Shown here: positions 57,186 through 64,000 of the stretch, piece after piece
Layout of the letters: each line of letters begins with the position of its first letter
Position numbering within the stretch: position 1 is the stretch's first letter
Assembly: GCA_016719945.1 (NCBI GenBank)
Contig: JADJYE010000002.1
Coordinates: 186,001-250,000 of the forward strand
DNA: 64,000 bases
Direction: 5' to 3'
From: Polyangiaceae bacterium
Lineage (GTDB): Bacteria > Myxococcota_A > Polyangia > Polyangiales > Polyangiaceae
Notes under the pieces: generated by a model
What the model was told of the DNA's origin: nothing
Seen by the model: only the letters and a program-made list of their open reading frames with translations
Databases searched by the model: none
Position numbers and translations under genes: made by a program

Positions 57186-58687
57186 GGCCCGGCGCGCCCG
57201 GGCTGGCGCTGCGGGCGCTGCGCTGGCAGGACAACCTCGAGCGGCTCGGCATCGTGCTGCCGCTGTTCCTCGTCCATGACGTCGGCTTGCTGTTCGCGGC
57301 CGCTCGCGAGCAGCTGGAGCTCGGGGCGCGCGCCGACGTCGCTGGGCCGATGCGCTCGCGCTCCCTGCCGGGGGCCGATCTCGTCGAGCGCACCGCCGCC
57401 GCCTACAGAAAGACGCTCGACGAGCTCGCCGACAGCGAGGCGGCGCGGCGCGCGGGCCAGCTCAAGCTCGGCGACGACCTGGTGACCGCCGTGTTGGCTC
57501 GGCTGCTGGGCGTCATCGCCTCGAGGGTCTCGGCGCGCCCTGCGTACCGCGGGCACGTGCCGATCGATCCCGCGCTACTCGAGCGGATCGATCCGCAGCT
57601 TACGTCTCTGTTCGTGCAGGTGGACCGCACGTTCGAGCTCGCGTGCCTCGCAGAGCTCGAGGTCGCGCGGCTGTTCGTGCTCACGCTGGCGGACGCGCTC
57701 GACACCGATACGCTCCGCCTCTTCGGGATGGTGGGGACGGACGGCGGGGTGGGGGCGCTCGCGCAGGTCGATCTGCTCGCGGCGTTCCAGTCGCCGGAGG
57801 CGAACGACATCGTCAACTTCTCCCTCGAGATCCTGCCGAGCGTGCTCGAGACGAAGGCGCGCCCGGCGGCCGGAACGACCTCGGCGTATGGCTACAGCGG
57901 CATCGGCAACCGCGGCTCGATCGACAGCATGGTGCTCTCCGAGCTCGCCTGGGACGACGCCGAGCTCGCGCGACGCATCGTCGACAACGAGCTGCTCTAC
58001 TACGCGCGCGAGCAGAGCCGTGACGAGCAGCGTCGGGTGCACCTCTTGCTCGTCGACGCGTCAGCGTCGATGCGGGGAGACCGTCAGACCTTCGCGCGCG
58101 GCGTCGCCCTGGCGACCGGAAAGAAGCTGCTCCTCGAGGGGGAGGAGGTCGTGTACCGGTTCTTCGACTCGCGGCTGTACGAGACCGCGCGCGCGAAGAA
58201 CGGCCAGCTTCCGACCGCCTACCTGCTGTCGTTCAAGGGTGAGCGAGGCCGCAACCCCGCGCGCGTGTTCGCCGAGCTGGTGACGGAGCTCGAGCTCATG
58301 AAGCTGCGCGACGCCCGCACCGCGGTCGTCCACCTCTTCACGCACGCTGCGCTCTACATCCCGCGCGAGACCATCCAGGCGCTCCGGCAACTGGCGCACG
58401 TCGCTGCGGTGTTCATCCTCCCGTCCGGGGGCGCGCTCCAGCTCGACTACCTCGACCTGCTCGACGCGCACTGGGTCGTCGATCACGACACGCTGAGCAA
58501 GCGCGAGGAGCGCTCCAACGCCGCCCGCTCGATCTTGGGAGAGAGCGACGCGCTGAGGCGCGGGATCGACGCGCTCGAGTCGAGCGAGCCAGCGGGCCCG
58601 TCGAGCGTCCGCGGCCCGGGCAGCCGGCGGCCGGGCGCCCATGAGGGCGGGGGGCCCATGAGCGAGCGACCCCCGCGAGCACGCTGA
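57182..58687 (+). CDS. VWA-domain protein
   Basis: 501-residue cytoplasmic protein. The C-terminal half (about 270-440) is a von Willebrand factor A domain with the MIDAS motif DASASM (DxSxS) in LLLVDASASMRGDRQTF, and downstream VYRFFDSRLYE, TAVVHLFTHAALY and VAAVFILPSGG. The N-terminal half is helical and unassigned. Such VWA proteins typically work with a MoxR-type AAA ATPase or TPR/HEAT partners; a HEAT-like protein follows immediately, but no ATPase is in the window. The GTG at 57182 may not be the true start, see the preceding short ORF. The C-terminus is Gly/Pro/Arg-rich. Confidence 0.8.
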   Translation: MRPGAPGLALRALRWQDNLERLGIVLPLFLVHDVGLLFAAAREQLELGARADVAGPMRSRSLPGADLVERTAAAYRKTLDELADSEAARRAGQLKLGDDLVTAVLARLLGVIASRVSARPAYRGHVPIDPALLERIDPQLTSLFVQVDRTFELACLAELEVARLFVLTLADALDTDTLRLFGMVGTDGGVGALAQVDLLAAFQSPEANDIVNFSLEILPSVLETKARPAAGTTSAYGYSGIGNRGSIDSMVLSELAWDDAELARRIVDNELLYYAREQSRDEQRRVHLLLVDASASMRGDRQTFARGVALATGKKLLLEGEEVVYRFFDSRLYETARAKNGQLPTAYLLSFKGERGRNPARVFAELVTELELMKLRDARTAVVHLFTHAALYIPRETIQALRQLAHVAAVFILPSGGALQLDYLDLLDAHWVVDHDTLSKREERSNAARSILGESDALRRGIDALESSEPAGPSSVRGPGSRRPGAHEGGGPMSERPPRAR

Positions 58688-58690
58688 GCC

Positions 58691-60556
58691 ATGGCCCGAC
58701 CCTCGCAAGAGCTGCTCAACGAAGCCCAGGGCGCCCTCGAGCGCGGCGACGTGGCGCGCGCGCGGCACGCGCTCGTCGCGGCCCTCGGGCACACGGTCGT
58801 TCGCGAGGACGAGTACGTCGCCGTCACGACGGCGGCGCGGGCCCTGCTCTTGCGGATGGGCGACCTCCGCGGCGCGCTCACCGTCGACTGGTACGCCGGG
58901 AGCGAGCGGTCTCAGCGCGGGCTCATCGACAAGGTGCCCTTCCTCGATCGAGCGCGCACCTACCTCGCTTGGGCCGAGCGCACCTCGGCCGATCCGCAGC
59001 GCGCGCGCGAGCTCTACGCCAAGGCCGGGGACGAATACGAGTCGGCCGGGCACATCGCGCGCGCGGCGATCTGTCGGGAGCGGGCCGACGACCCGGCGCG
59101 CGCGCGGGCGCTGTGGTCGCGCCTCTCCCACGTGATGTCGCAGCAGGGCGACGACCTGTACGCGGCCGGGCTCGCGCGGTTCAACCTGGCGCGCACGGCC
59201 AACAAGACGCAAGACCCCGCTGCGGCGCGCGAGTCCACGGTCGCAGCGGTGCACCTGCTCGAGGAGGCAGCCGATCGCTACGAGACCATCGGACAGCGCG
59301 AGCGCGCGTTCGACTGCTACCAGGTCCTGATCGCGATCGGGCGTGAGAGCGGCGAGTTCGAGCACGTGCTCGAGGGCTTCGTGAACGTGATCCGCATCTT
59401 GCGCGAGGACCACCTGCGCTACTACGCGCTGCAGTCGTACGAGGAGGCGGTCGCCGCCGCCGAGAAGCAGGGCGAGGTCTCCGCCGCCGCGACCCTGGCC
59501 CGCGAGATGTCATCGTTCGCGCGCAAGGAGGGCCTCGCCTCGATCGCCAATTTCGGGGTCATCTCGCAGGCCAGGCTCTGGCGCGAGGTCGCGCGGCGCG
59601 CGACCGAGCGGGGATCGCCGCCGGAGATCGCCGAGAACGCGCTGCTCGCTGCGATCATGGCGTTCGGCGAGGCGGGGCAGTTCCAGAAGGTGGGCGAGCT
59701 GTACCGCGAGGTCAGCGAGCTCCCGCTCGCGGACGCCCGCCGCAAGCACTACGTCCGCGCGACGTCGCGCTACGCCGGCGCGACCGATCTGCGCGTCGAC
59801 GCCGCGCCGCTGCCGGCCCACCTCCGCCACGAGGTCGGCTACCCCGACGTGTGGCACGTCGATCTGGTGGAGTGGGAGCAGCGCGGTAGCGCGAGCGAGG
59901 CCTGCGGCGACGTCATCCTCGACCTCTCCTGGACGGAGGTGACGCGGCGGCGGGCCGTGGTGGCGCGCCTCGCGGCCCTCGCGCTCGAGGCTCAGCTGGC
60001 GTCCGAGGCGCCGCCCGATCAGGCCGCCACCGTCGGGCTCGCGGGCGCCGTCGCGGAGCAGCTCTCCCAGGTCGAGCTCTACTCCATCCTCTCGCCGCTC
60101 GAGCACCTGTACCGACGGCCCGAGCCAGCGATCCGGCTCGTGGTGGTGCGCGCCCTGTCTCGCTTCTTGTTCAAGCGCACGTTCATCACGCTGCGCGCGG
60201 CGCTGTCCGACCCCGACACGTCGGTCGCGGAGGAGGCTGCGCGGGCCGTCGAGGAGCTGCGCTTCCCCCACGCGTTCGATCCGCTCGCGCGCATCTACCG
60301 TGAGTCCCAGAGCGCGAAGGCGCGCGCGAGCGCGCTCAGGGCGCTGGCCAAGATCGACACCGTCGAGGTCGCCGAGATGTTGCTCGGCGTCCTCGAGCAC
60401 GACGGCCGCGAGGAGCGCGCAGCGGCGCTCGAGGCTCTGAAGCGGGCGCGGGGCACGAAGTTCGTCGAGGTCGCTCGCGCGCAGGTGGGGCGGCTGAGCG
60501 GCGGAGCGCAGCAGGCGGTGCGCGAGATCCTGCAGGTGCGCGCCCCCGGGGGTTAG
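58691..60556 (+). CDS. TPR/HEAT-repeat protein
   Basis: 621-residue soluble repeat protein. The N-terminal two-thirds are TPR-like helices (LLNEAQGALERGDVARARHAL, ARTYLAWAERTSADPQRARE, AFDCYQVLIAIGRESGEF); the C-terminal third has HEAT/armadillo repeats (PAIRLVVVRALSRFLFKRTF, DTSVAEEAARAVEELRFPHA, SALRALAKIDTVEVAEMLL). No enzymatic motifs. It begins 3 bases after the VWA gene stop, so both are co-expressed and probably form one complex. Similar VWA plus repeat-protein pairs occur in myxobacteria; their function is unknown. Confidence 0.8.
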   Translation: MARPSQELLNEAQGALERGDVARARHALVAALGHTVVREDEYVAVTTAARALLLRMGDLRGALTVDWYAGSERSQRGLIDKVPFLDRARTYLAWAERTSADPQRARELYAKAGDEYESAGHIARAAICRERADDPARARALWSRLSHVMSQQGDDLYAAGLARFNLARTANKTQDPAAARESTVAAVHLLEEAADRYETIGQRERAFDCYQVLIAIGRESGEFEHVLEGFVNVIRILREDHLRYYALQSYEEAVAAAEKQGEVSAAATLAREMSSFARKEGLASIANFGVISQARLWREVARRATERGSPPEIAENALLAAIMAFGEAGQFQKVGELYREVSELPLADARRKHYVRATSRYAGATDLRVDAAPLPAHLRHEVGYPDVWHVDLVEWEQRGSASEACGDVILDLSWTEVTRRRAVVARLAALALEAQLASEAPPDQAATVGLAGAVAEQLSQVELYSILSPLEHLYRRPEPAIRLVVVRALSRFLFKRTFITLRAALSDPDTSVAEEAARAVEELRFPHAFDPLARIYRESQSAKARASALRALAKIDTVEVAEMLLGVLEHDGREERAAALEALKRARGTKFVEVARAQVGRLSGGAQQAVREILQVRAPGG

Positions 60557-60601
60557 GAAGGTCGCGCCGGGGTCGTGGCCAGCTACCCTTTGTCTGCCCG
60601 C

Positions 60602-60625
60602 GCCGCGGGTGGTAACACCCGCGGC
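60602..60625 (+). promoter_or_regulatory. Perfect GNRA-tetraloop hairpin abutting a start codon
   Basis: GCCGCGGGTG (60602-60611), loop GTAA (GUAA, a GNRA tetraloop), CACCCGCGGC (60616-60625): a perfect 10-bp stem one base upstream of the ATG at 60627. It occupies the ribosome-binding region, so it should limit initiation of the reductase gene. No T-tract follows, so it is not a classic terminator. Confidence 0.65.
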
Positions 60626-60626
60626 C

Positions 60627-61739
60627 ATGACGCTCGAAGTCTTCAAGAAGCAGCCCCTCGGCGGGGTCGACCGTCGCGCGATGGTCGGGGCCTTGGCGGA
60701 GCGCGGCCCCGCGCTCGCGCGGGAGATGCTCGCGGCGGACCGCGCGGCCCTGAAGCCAGCCGGCGTCGAGATCCCGCGGGACGTCGCGGTGCTCGTCCTG
60801 GGCGGGTCGAACGGCATCACCCGCGGCCTCGCGGTGCAGCTGCTGTTCGGCGAGCGCGCGAGCGTGTTCTGCGTGCACCTCGACAGCGAGAAGATGCAGA
60901 TCGGCCCGCACCACGCGCGCGTGATCAGCGAGGAGGCCGAGAGAGAGGGGCTCGTCGCTCGCTTCTTCAACGAAGACGCGACCAAGCCCGAGACCATCGC
61001 GGCCGTGATCGCCGAGCTCAAGCCGAAGTTCCGCGCCGTTCACTTGGTGAACGGCATCGCGGCGGGCGCGACCAAGCGTTACAAGGAGCTCGGGCCGACG
61101 CAGGTGAAGGACCTCGACGTGGCGTTCGACCTCGTCCTTCAGACGCCCGACTTCTCGAGGGCGGAGAACATCCGCAAGGTCGGGCTGGTCGACGTCGAGG
61201 TCGCGACCGACGTCGACATCGAGCGGACGAACAAGTTCATGGGGACCTCGTCGTTGCTCTGGGCCGAGCCGCTCGCCGAGGCTGGGCTGCTCGTGCGCGG
61301 AGAGAGCCTCGTCGCGTTCTGCGACTACGACTACCCGCCCGACGATCCGGTCTACGCGATGGGCCCTCTCGCGGGCGCGAAGAAGCTCCAGCGTGAGACG
61401 ATGACGCAGATCGCCGAGCGGTTCGGCGCGAAGACGGTTCGCCTGTGCTACCCGGCGGTCGCGACCACGGCGCTCGGCGCCATCCCGGGCGGCCTGTTGA
61501 TGTACGGGCTCACCGGCGAGATCCTCGCCGAGCGAGGGCAGCTCAAGGGTATCGGCGCGCTGTCGTTCGACGCGATGGCCGCGTTCAAGCCAGGCTTCAC
61601 GGGGACCGAGGTGCGGCTCGACCGCGAGTACCAGGAGACCCTCCCCGAGTTCTACGCCCGCCGCGACGCGCTCGACGCGGACGGCGCGGCGCGCTCGTTC
61701 GACCAGCTCATCGCCGCGACCCGCGCCGGGCTTCGGTAG
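60627..61739 (+). CDS. FabV/TER-like enoyl reductase homolog
   Basis: 370-residue short-chain-dehydrogenase-like enzyme. The dinucleotide-binding start is VLVLGGSNGITRGLAVQL. The region YAMGPLAGAK is a Y-x8-K motif, the catalytic pattern of FabV enoyl-ACP reductases and trans-2-enoyl-CoA reductases (TER). Also FabV-like are the following GGLLMYGLTGEILAERGQLKG and FDAMAAFKPGF. It would reduce an enoyl thioester with NAD(P)H, but the overall match to FabV is distant and the substrate is unknown. The ATG at 60627 is preferred over 60609. It lies 70 bases after the HEAT gene stop and next to a structured hairpin. Confidence 0.7.
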   Translation: MTLEVFKKQPLGGVDRRAMVGALAERGPALAREMLAADRAALKPAGVEIPRDVAVLVLGGSNGITRGLAVQLLFGERASVFCVHLDSEKMQIGPHHARVISEEAEREGLVARFFNEDATKPETIAAVIAELKPKFRAVHLVNGIAAGATKRYKELGPTQVKDLDVAFDLVLQTPDFSRAENIRKVGLVDVEVATDVDIERTNKFMGTSSLLWAEPLAEAGLLVRGESLVAFCDYDYPPDDPVYAMGPLAGAKKLQRETMTQIAERFGAKTVRLCYPAVATTALGAIPGGLLMYGLTGEILAERGQLKGIGALSFDAMAAFKPGFTGTEVRLDREYQETLPEFYARRDALDADGAARSFDQLIAATRAGLR

Positions 61740-62174
61740 CCTGCGTTCCGCGACGTCATTCAGGGCGTCGCGGGGCTGCCCCTATGGCACGCCGATCATA
61801 CCTCGCGGCCCCAACCTCAAAAAAACTCCCGAGGTAAGAGCCATCTGCGAGGTGGCATGCGTCTAGCATCTGGGTCTCTGGCCCCAACGGCACGCCCAGG
61901 CCCTCGGCTCACACCGAGGACTTGGCCAAACCTGCAGGGTTGTGCTGATCTCTCGCGAACGCGAGGCGTGGTACGAAGTGAATCCCGGGATGGTAGGCCC
62001 TGACCACCCCAGATCGTGTGGGTAGGGTCCTCATCGGGTGGCCTCTCGAGGCTCCAGGTGAGGCAAGGTTCGCGACGAGTGCGGGCGAGATCCTGCTCCA
62101 GCGCGCGCCTCGCGATAGACGTCGTAATCTGTTGGGTCGTTCGGTACGGTGGACGACGGTTTTCGGAGGAGAGC
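61740..62174. other. 435-bp structured non-coding stretch
   Basis: No gene is supported here. It contains a hairpin CCGCGACG/CGTCGCGG (61748-61773) just after the reductase stop, and a 12-bp near-perfect hairpin (61896-61925, loop CTCACA, one mismatch). The palindrome CTCGCGAACGCGAG lies at 61952-61965. It may hold a 3' UTR, a small RNA and the promoter of the following lipoprotein gene; a minus-strand ORF here is Pro-rich shadow. I see no match to 6S, tmRNA, SRP or RNase P RNA. Confidence 0.4.
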
Positions 62175-62651
62175 ATGAACATGAAGCTTCTTGGAATTCT
62201 GGCGGCCGGCATGCTGGTCGTTGCTTGTGGTGACAGCACCGGTACCGGCGGCTCCGGCGGTGGTGACGGTGGTGGCGGCGGCGGCACCGGCGGCACGCCC
62301 GTCGAGGGTGGCGGCGGCAGCACCGGCAACATGGGCGGTGGCGGCGGCGCGCTCTCGTGCGACGAGCAGTGCTACGCGGATCACCAGGAGGGCTACGATC
62401 TGATCGCTGACCTCGTCATCGTGTACTGCGGCTGCACCGTGGGCGGCGACTGCGAGGCCGAGTGCCTCACGGCGGCCGACCCGGCGTGTGACGACCCGCC
62501 CGGCACCACCGGCGACGCCTGCGCCACCTGCCTGATGGACGCGGGTACGTCCGGTGCTTCCTGCGCGACGACCGACGCGGCGCTGAGCGCCGAGTGCCAG
62601 GCCAACGCGGACTGCGCGGCCCTCGTGACCTGCGTGCTCTCTTGCCCCTGA
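62175..62651 (+). CDS. Hypothetical Cys-rich lipoprotein
   Basis: 158-residue surface lipoprotein (signal GILAAGMLVVACGDS) with a Gly-rich linker (residues about 20-58) and a C-terminal domain with 14 cysteines in pairs such as CDEQCYAD, CGCTVGGDCEAEC, CATCLMDAG and CAALVTCVLSC. The pattern suggests a disulfide-rich fold; no family is recognised. A good GGAGG site precedes the ATG by about six bases. It is monocistronic: the structured stretch lies upstream and an intrinsic terminator follows. The CGD plus GGxGG N-terminal design is shared with lipoproteins at 3.9, 11.2, 36.3 and 42 kb. Confidence 0.75.
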   Translation: MNMKLLGILAAGMLVVACGDSTGTGGSGGGDGGGGGGTGGTPVEGGGGSTGNMGGGGGALSCDEQCYADHQEGYDLIADLVIVYCGCTVGGDCEAECLTAADPACDDPPGTTGDACATCLMDAGTSGASCATTDAALSAECQANADCAALVTCVLSCP

Positions 62652-62656
62652 GCGAG

Positions 62657-62675
62657 AACGCTTCGACGAAGCGTT
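62657..62675 (+). terminator. Hairpin after the lipoprotein gene
   Basis: AACGCTTC (62657-62664) and GAAGCGTT (62668-62675) form a perfect 8-bp stem with loop GAC, 5 bases after the stop. It has no T-tract of its own. Confidence 0.45.
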
Positions 62676-62695
62676 AGCTTCGGGAGCGTGACTGA

Positions 62696-62733
62696 CGGGC
62701 GATGGTCTTCGGGCCATCGCCCGCGGTCTTTTT
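62696..62733 (+). terminator. Intrinsic (Rho-independent) terminator
   Basis: A 10-bp perfect stem (62696-62705 with 62714-62723, CGGGCGATGG/CCATCGCCCG, 8-base loop) is followed by a T-tract TTTTT at 62729-62733. It is the clearest terminator in the window and isolates the lipoprotein gene from mscS. Confidence 0.85.
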
Positions 62734-62927
62734 GTCTGCGCAGAGCCTCGGCCTGCGCGGCGTGGGGCTCTGCAGCGACTCGCCCCAACGCCAAGGCGAC
62801 CCGCCGCCGCGGCGCCGGCATAGCCCGCGATCAGGCCGAGCGCCGCGAGGCCAACGCGGGCGTAATGCCGGCCCCTGCAAGAAGGGCCCCGTTCTGCTTC
62901 ACGCTCGGTTCGTGTACACCGGGTGGC

Positions 62928-63749
62928 ATGAACGTGGACCAGATCGTCACCTACGTAACGACGCACGGCATCGACCTCGTCGTGAAGATCGCCGCGGCCC
63001 TCGCGATGTGGTTCGGCGGTCGCTGGGTCATCGGCATCATCGGCCGGCTGATCGAGAAGGCGCTCGGACGAGGCGGGAAGATCGATCCCACCCTCGCCAA
63101 GTACCTGCTCTCGATCATCAAGGCGGTGATGACCGTCGGCTTGGCGATCGGCATCATCGGCTACCTCGGCGTCGAGACGACGTCGTTCGCAGCGCTGCTC
63201 GCGGGCGCCGGCCTGGCCATCGGCACCGCGTGGGGAGGGCTGCTGCAGCACTTCGCCGCGGGGGCCTTCATTCAGCTGCTGCGACCCTTCAAGGTCGGTG
63301 ACTACGTCAACGCGGGCGGGGTCGAGGGCACGGTCGCGGAGCTCGGCCTGTTCGGCACCACCATCCTCACGCCGGACAACGTGACGACCACAATCGGCAA
63401 CAGCAAGGTCTTCTCGGAGATCATCAAGAACTTCAGCACGCAGCCGTACCGGCGCGTCGACGCCGTCGCGAAGATCGCCAACGGCGTTGACCCTGTCACC
63501 GCGATCGCCGCGCTCAAGCCGGTCATCGCGGCCATCCCCAACGTGCTGGCGACGCCCGCCCCCGACGTCGATATCCTCGAGCTCACCGCCGAGGGGCCGA
63601 AGCTCTGCGTGAGGCCGTATTGCCACACGGATCACTACTGGCAGGTGTACTTCGACACCCTGCGCGCGGTCGTCGAGACCTTCGGGAAGGCGGGCCTGCC
63701 CACCCCGGAGACGCCGCTCGCCACCCGTCAGGTGGAAAAGAAGGCGTAG
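62928..63749 (+). CDS. MscS-family mechanosensitive ion channel
   Basis: 273-residue membrane channel with three helices: WFGGRWVIGIIGRLI, LLSIIKAVMTVGLAIGIIGY and AALLAGAGLAIGTAWGGLLQ. The pore-lining third helix is rich in Ala/Gly as in MscS, and the family signature RPFKVGDYV follows. Further family elements are EGTVAELGLFGTTI, GNSKVFSEIIKNFS and a C-terminal vestibule region. It would release ions under hypo-osmotic shock. The ATG at 62928 begins MNVDQIVTY; a 5' UTR of about 190 bases after the terminator is open but unconvincing. Length matches the small-channel subfamily. Confidence 0.9.
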   Translation: MNVDQIVTYVTTHGIDLVVKIAAALAMWFGGRWVIGIIGRLIEKALGRGGKIDPTLAKYLLSIIKAVMTVGLAIGIIGYLGVETTSFAALLAGAGLAIGTAWGGLLQHFAAGAFIQLLRPFKVGDYVNAGGVEGTVAELGLFGTTILTPDNVTTTIGNSKVFSEIIKNFSTQPYRRVDAVAKIANGVDPVTAIAALKPVIAAIPNVLATPAPDVDILELTAEGPKLCVRPYCHTDHYWQVYFDTLRAVVETFGKAGLPTPETPLATRQVEKKA

Positions 63750-63756
63750 CTTCCCG

Positions 63757-64000
63757 CTACTCCCAGGTGGCGCTGATGCAGTCGAACGCGACCTCGACCC
63801 CAGCCGAACCGTCGAGCTCGATCACGAGCCCCGCCGCGGAGAGGTCCGTCGAGGTCGTGGTCGTGCCCTCGGCGAGGCGCCAGCCGTCCGTCGCGCCGTC
63901 GGCCGAGTCGACCTGGAAGTTGAAGGGCGGCTCGACGTTCACGGCGTCACCGCGGATGACGATGTCCGCGGCCACCGAGTCGGGCGCGCGCATGCGGGCT
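63757..64000 (-). CDS. Partial hypothetical protein (C-terminal end, extends past the window)
   Basis: C-terminal fragment of at least 78 residues: the reading frame has no stop up to the window edge, and an internal ATG lies at 63993. The visible part is beta-rich (VNVEPPFNFQVDSADG, LVIELDGSAGVEVAFDCISATWE) and is compatible with the end of a beta-sandwich surface domain, but nothing identifies it. It converges on mscS with a 7-base gap. The stop at 63757 is clear. No function is proposed. Confidence 0.5.
   Translation of the reverse strand, partial: ARMRAPDSVAADIVIRGDAVNVEPPFNFQVDSADGATDGWRLAEGTTTTSTDLSAAGLVIELDGSAGVEVAFDCISATWE

Noticed and set aside
61740..62174. 6S RNA, tmRNA, RNase P or SRP RNA in the intergenic stretch
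   Set aside because: None of the conserved sequence cores of these RNAs is present.
61817..62332. Minus-strand ORF of 171 aa, Pro-rich
   Set aside because: It is antisense to the Gly-rich linker of the lipoprotein and to the structured stretch; poly-Pro composition is what the complement of GGC-rich codons gives.
1..64000. CRISPR, insertion sequences or prophage
   Set aside because: No regular direct repeats, no transposase or integrase domains and no phage structural genes were seen on either strand.

Overview
The window looks like a myxobacterial chromosome, most likely order Polyangiales or a related Myxococcota lineage. I infer this from its very high G+C, four Hanks-type Ser/Thr kinases, two FHA-containing sigma-54 activators, many lipoproteins whose lipobox cysteine is followed by a Gly-rich GGxGG linker, and two proteases ending in MYXO-CTERM-like tails (Gly-rich spacer, Cys, hydrophobic helix, Arg cluster). 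Genes are dense, with many GTGA/ATGA start-stop overlaps, and codon use looks uniform. I see no rRNA, CRISPR array, insertion sequence, integrase or prophage. One tRNA (Arg-CCG) is present.

Layout. 0-3.8 kb: an ABC exporter (permease frameshifted, 5' end outside the window), an extensin-like lipoprotein and a membrane protein. 3.9-10.3 kb: a heme/proteolysis block with a HmuY-like lipoprotein coupled to a secreted metalloprotease, a convergent subtilisin, a PQQ-type propeller and an M14 carboxypeptidase. 10.3-14.3 kb: tRNA-Arg, DUF1697, a Cys-rich DUF4215 lipoprotein and a kinase. 14.3-17.7 kb: an operon for a CxxCH lipoprotein, a Tat-exported DUF1501 protein and a third c-type-motif protein. 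17.8-22.4 kb: an FHA sigma-54 activator, a TPR protein, a lipoprotein and a DUF4388 protein. 22.4-34.7 kb: LysR and TrmB regulators, rhomboid, DUF3817, a flippase, a TerB-like protein, a membrane kinase converging on a second FHA activator, a DUF6484-like protein, an L,D-transpeptidase and small proteins. 34.8-38.7 kb: a kinase, TPR and lipoprotein operon. 38.7-42 kb: an operon of YhhN, FGGY kinase and a GpsA-like dehydrogenase. 42-47.8 kb: a five-gene operon holding a parallel beta-helix lipoprotein, a MauG-like di-heme protein, an SO2930-type di-heme cytochrome, a GDPD and a beta-CASP nuclease. 47.8-50.9 kb: a TetR gene with a double palindrome and a lon gene broken by a stop and a frameshift.

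52.7-57.1 kb is the most interesting part. A short lipoprotein ends in a Cys-x4-Cys tail (DCGEGGCKM). It is followed by a DUF692/MNIO enzyme and a DUF2063 (HvfC/BufC-type) partner, and then by a kinase fused to a formylglycine-generating-enzyme domain. This has the layout of a metal-dependent RiPP (bufferin/HvfA-like) locus, but with a lipid-anchored substrate, a long Ala/Thr/Pro linker and a minimal two-cysteine core. 57.1-64 kb: a VWA plus HEAT protein pair, a FabV/TER-like reductase whose start codon lies beside a perfect GNRA hairpin, a structured non-coding stretch, a Cys-rich lipoprotein with a clear intrinsic terminator, an MscS channel and a partial gene.

Three reading-frame breaks (one in the permease, two in lon) and a possible fourth at 57.18 kb may reflect assembly error or real decay. 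They should be checked against reads before any gene is called dead.
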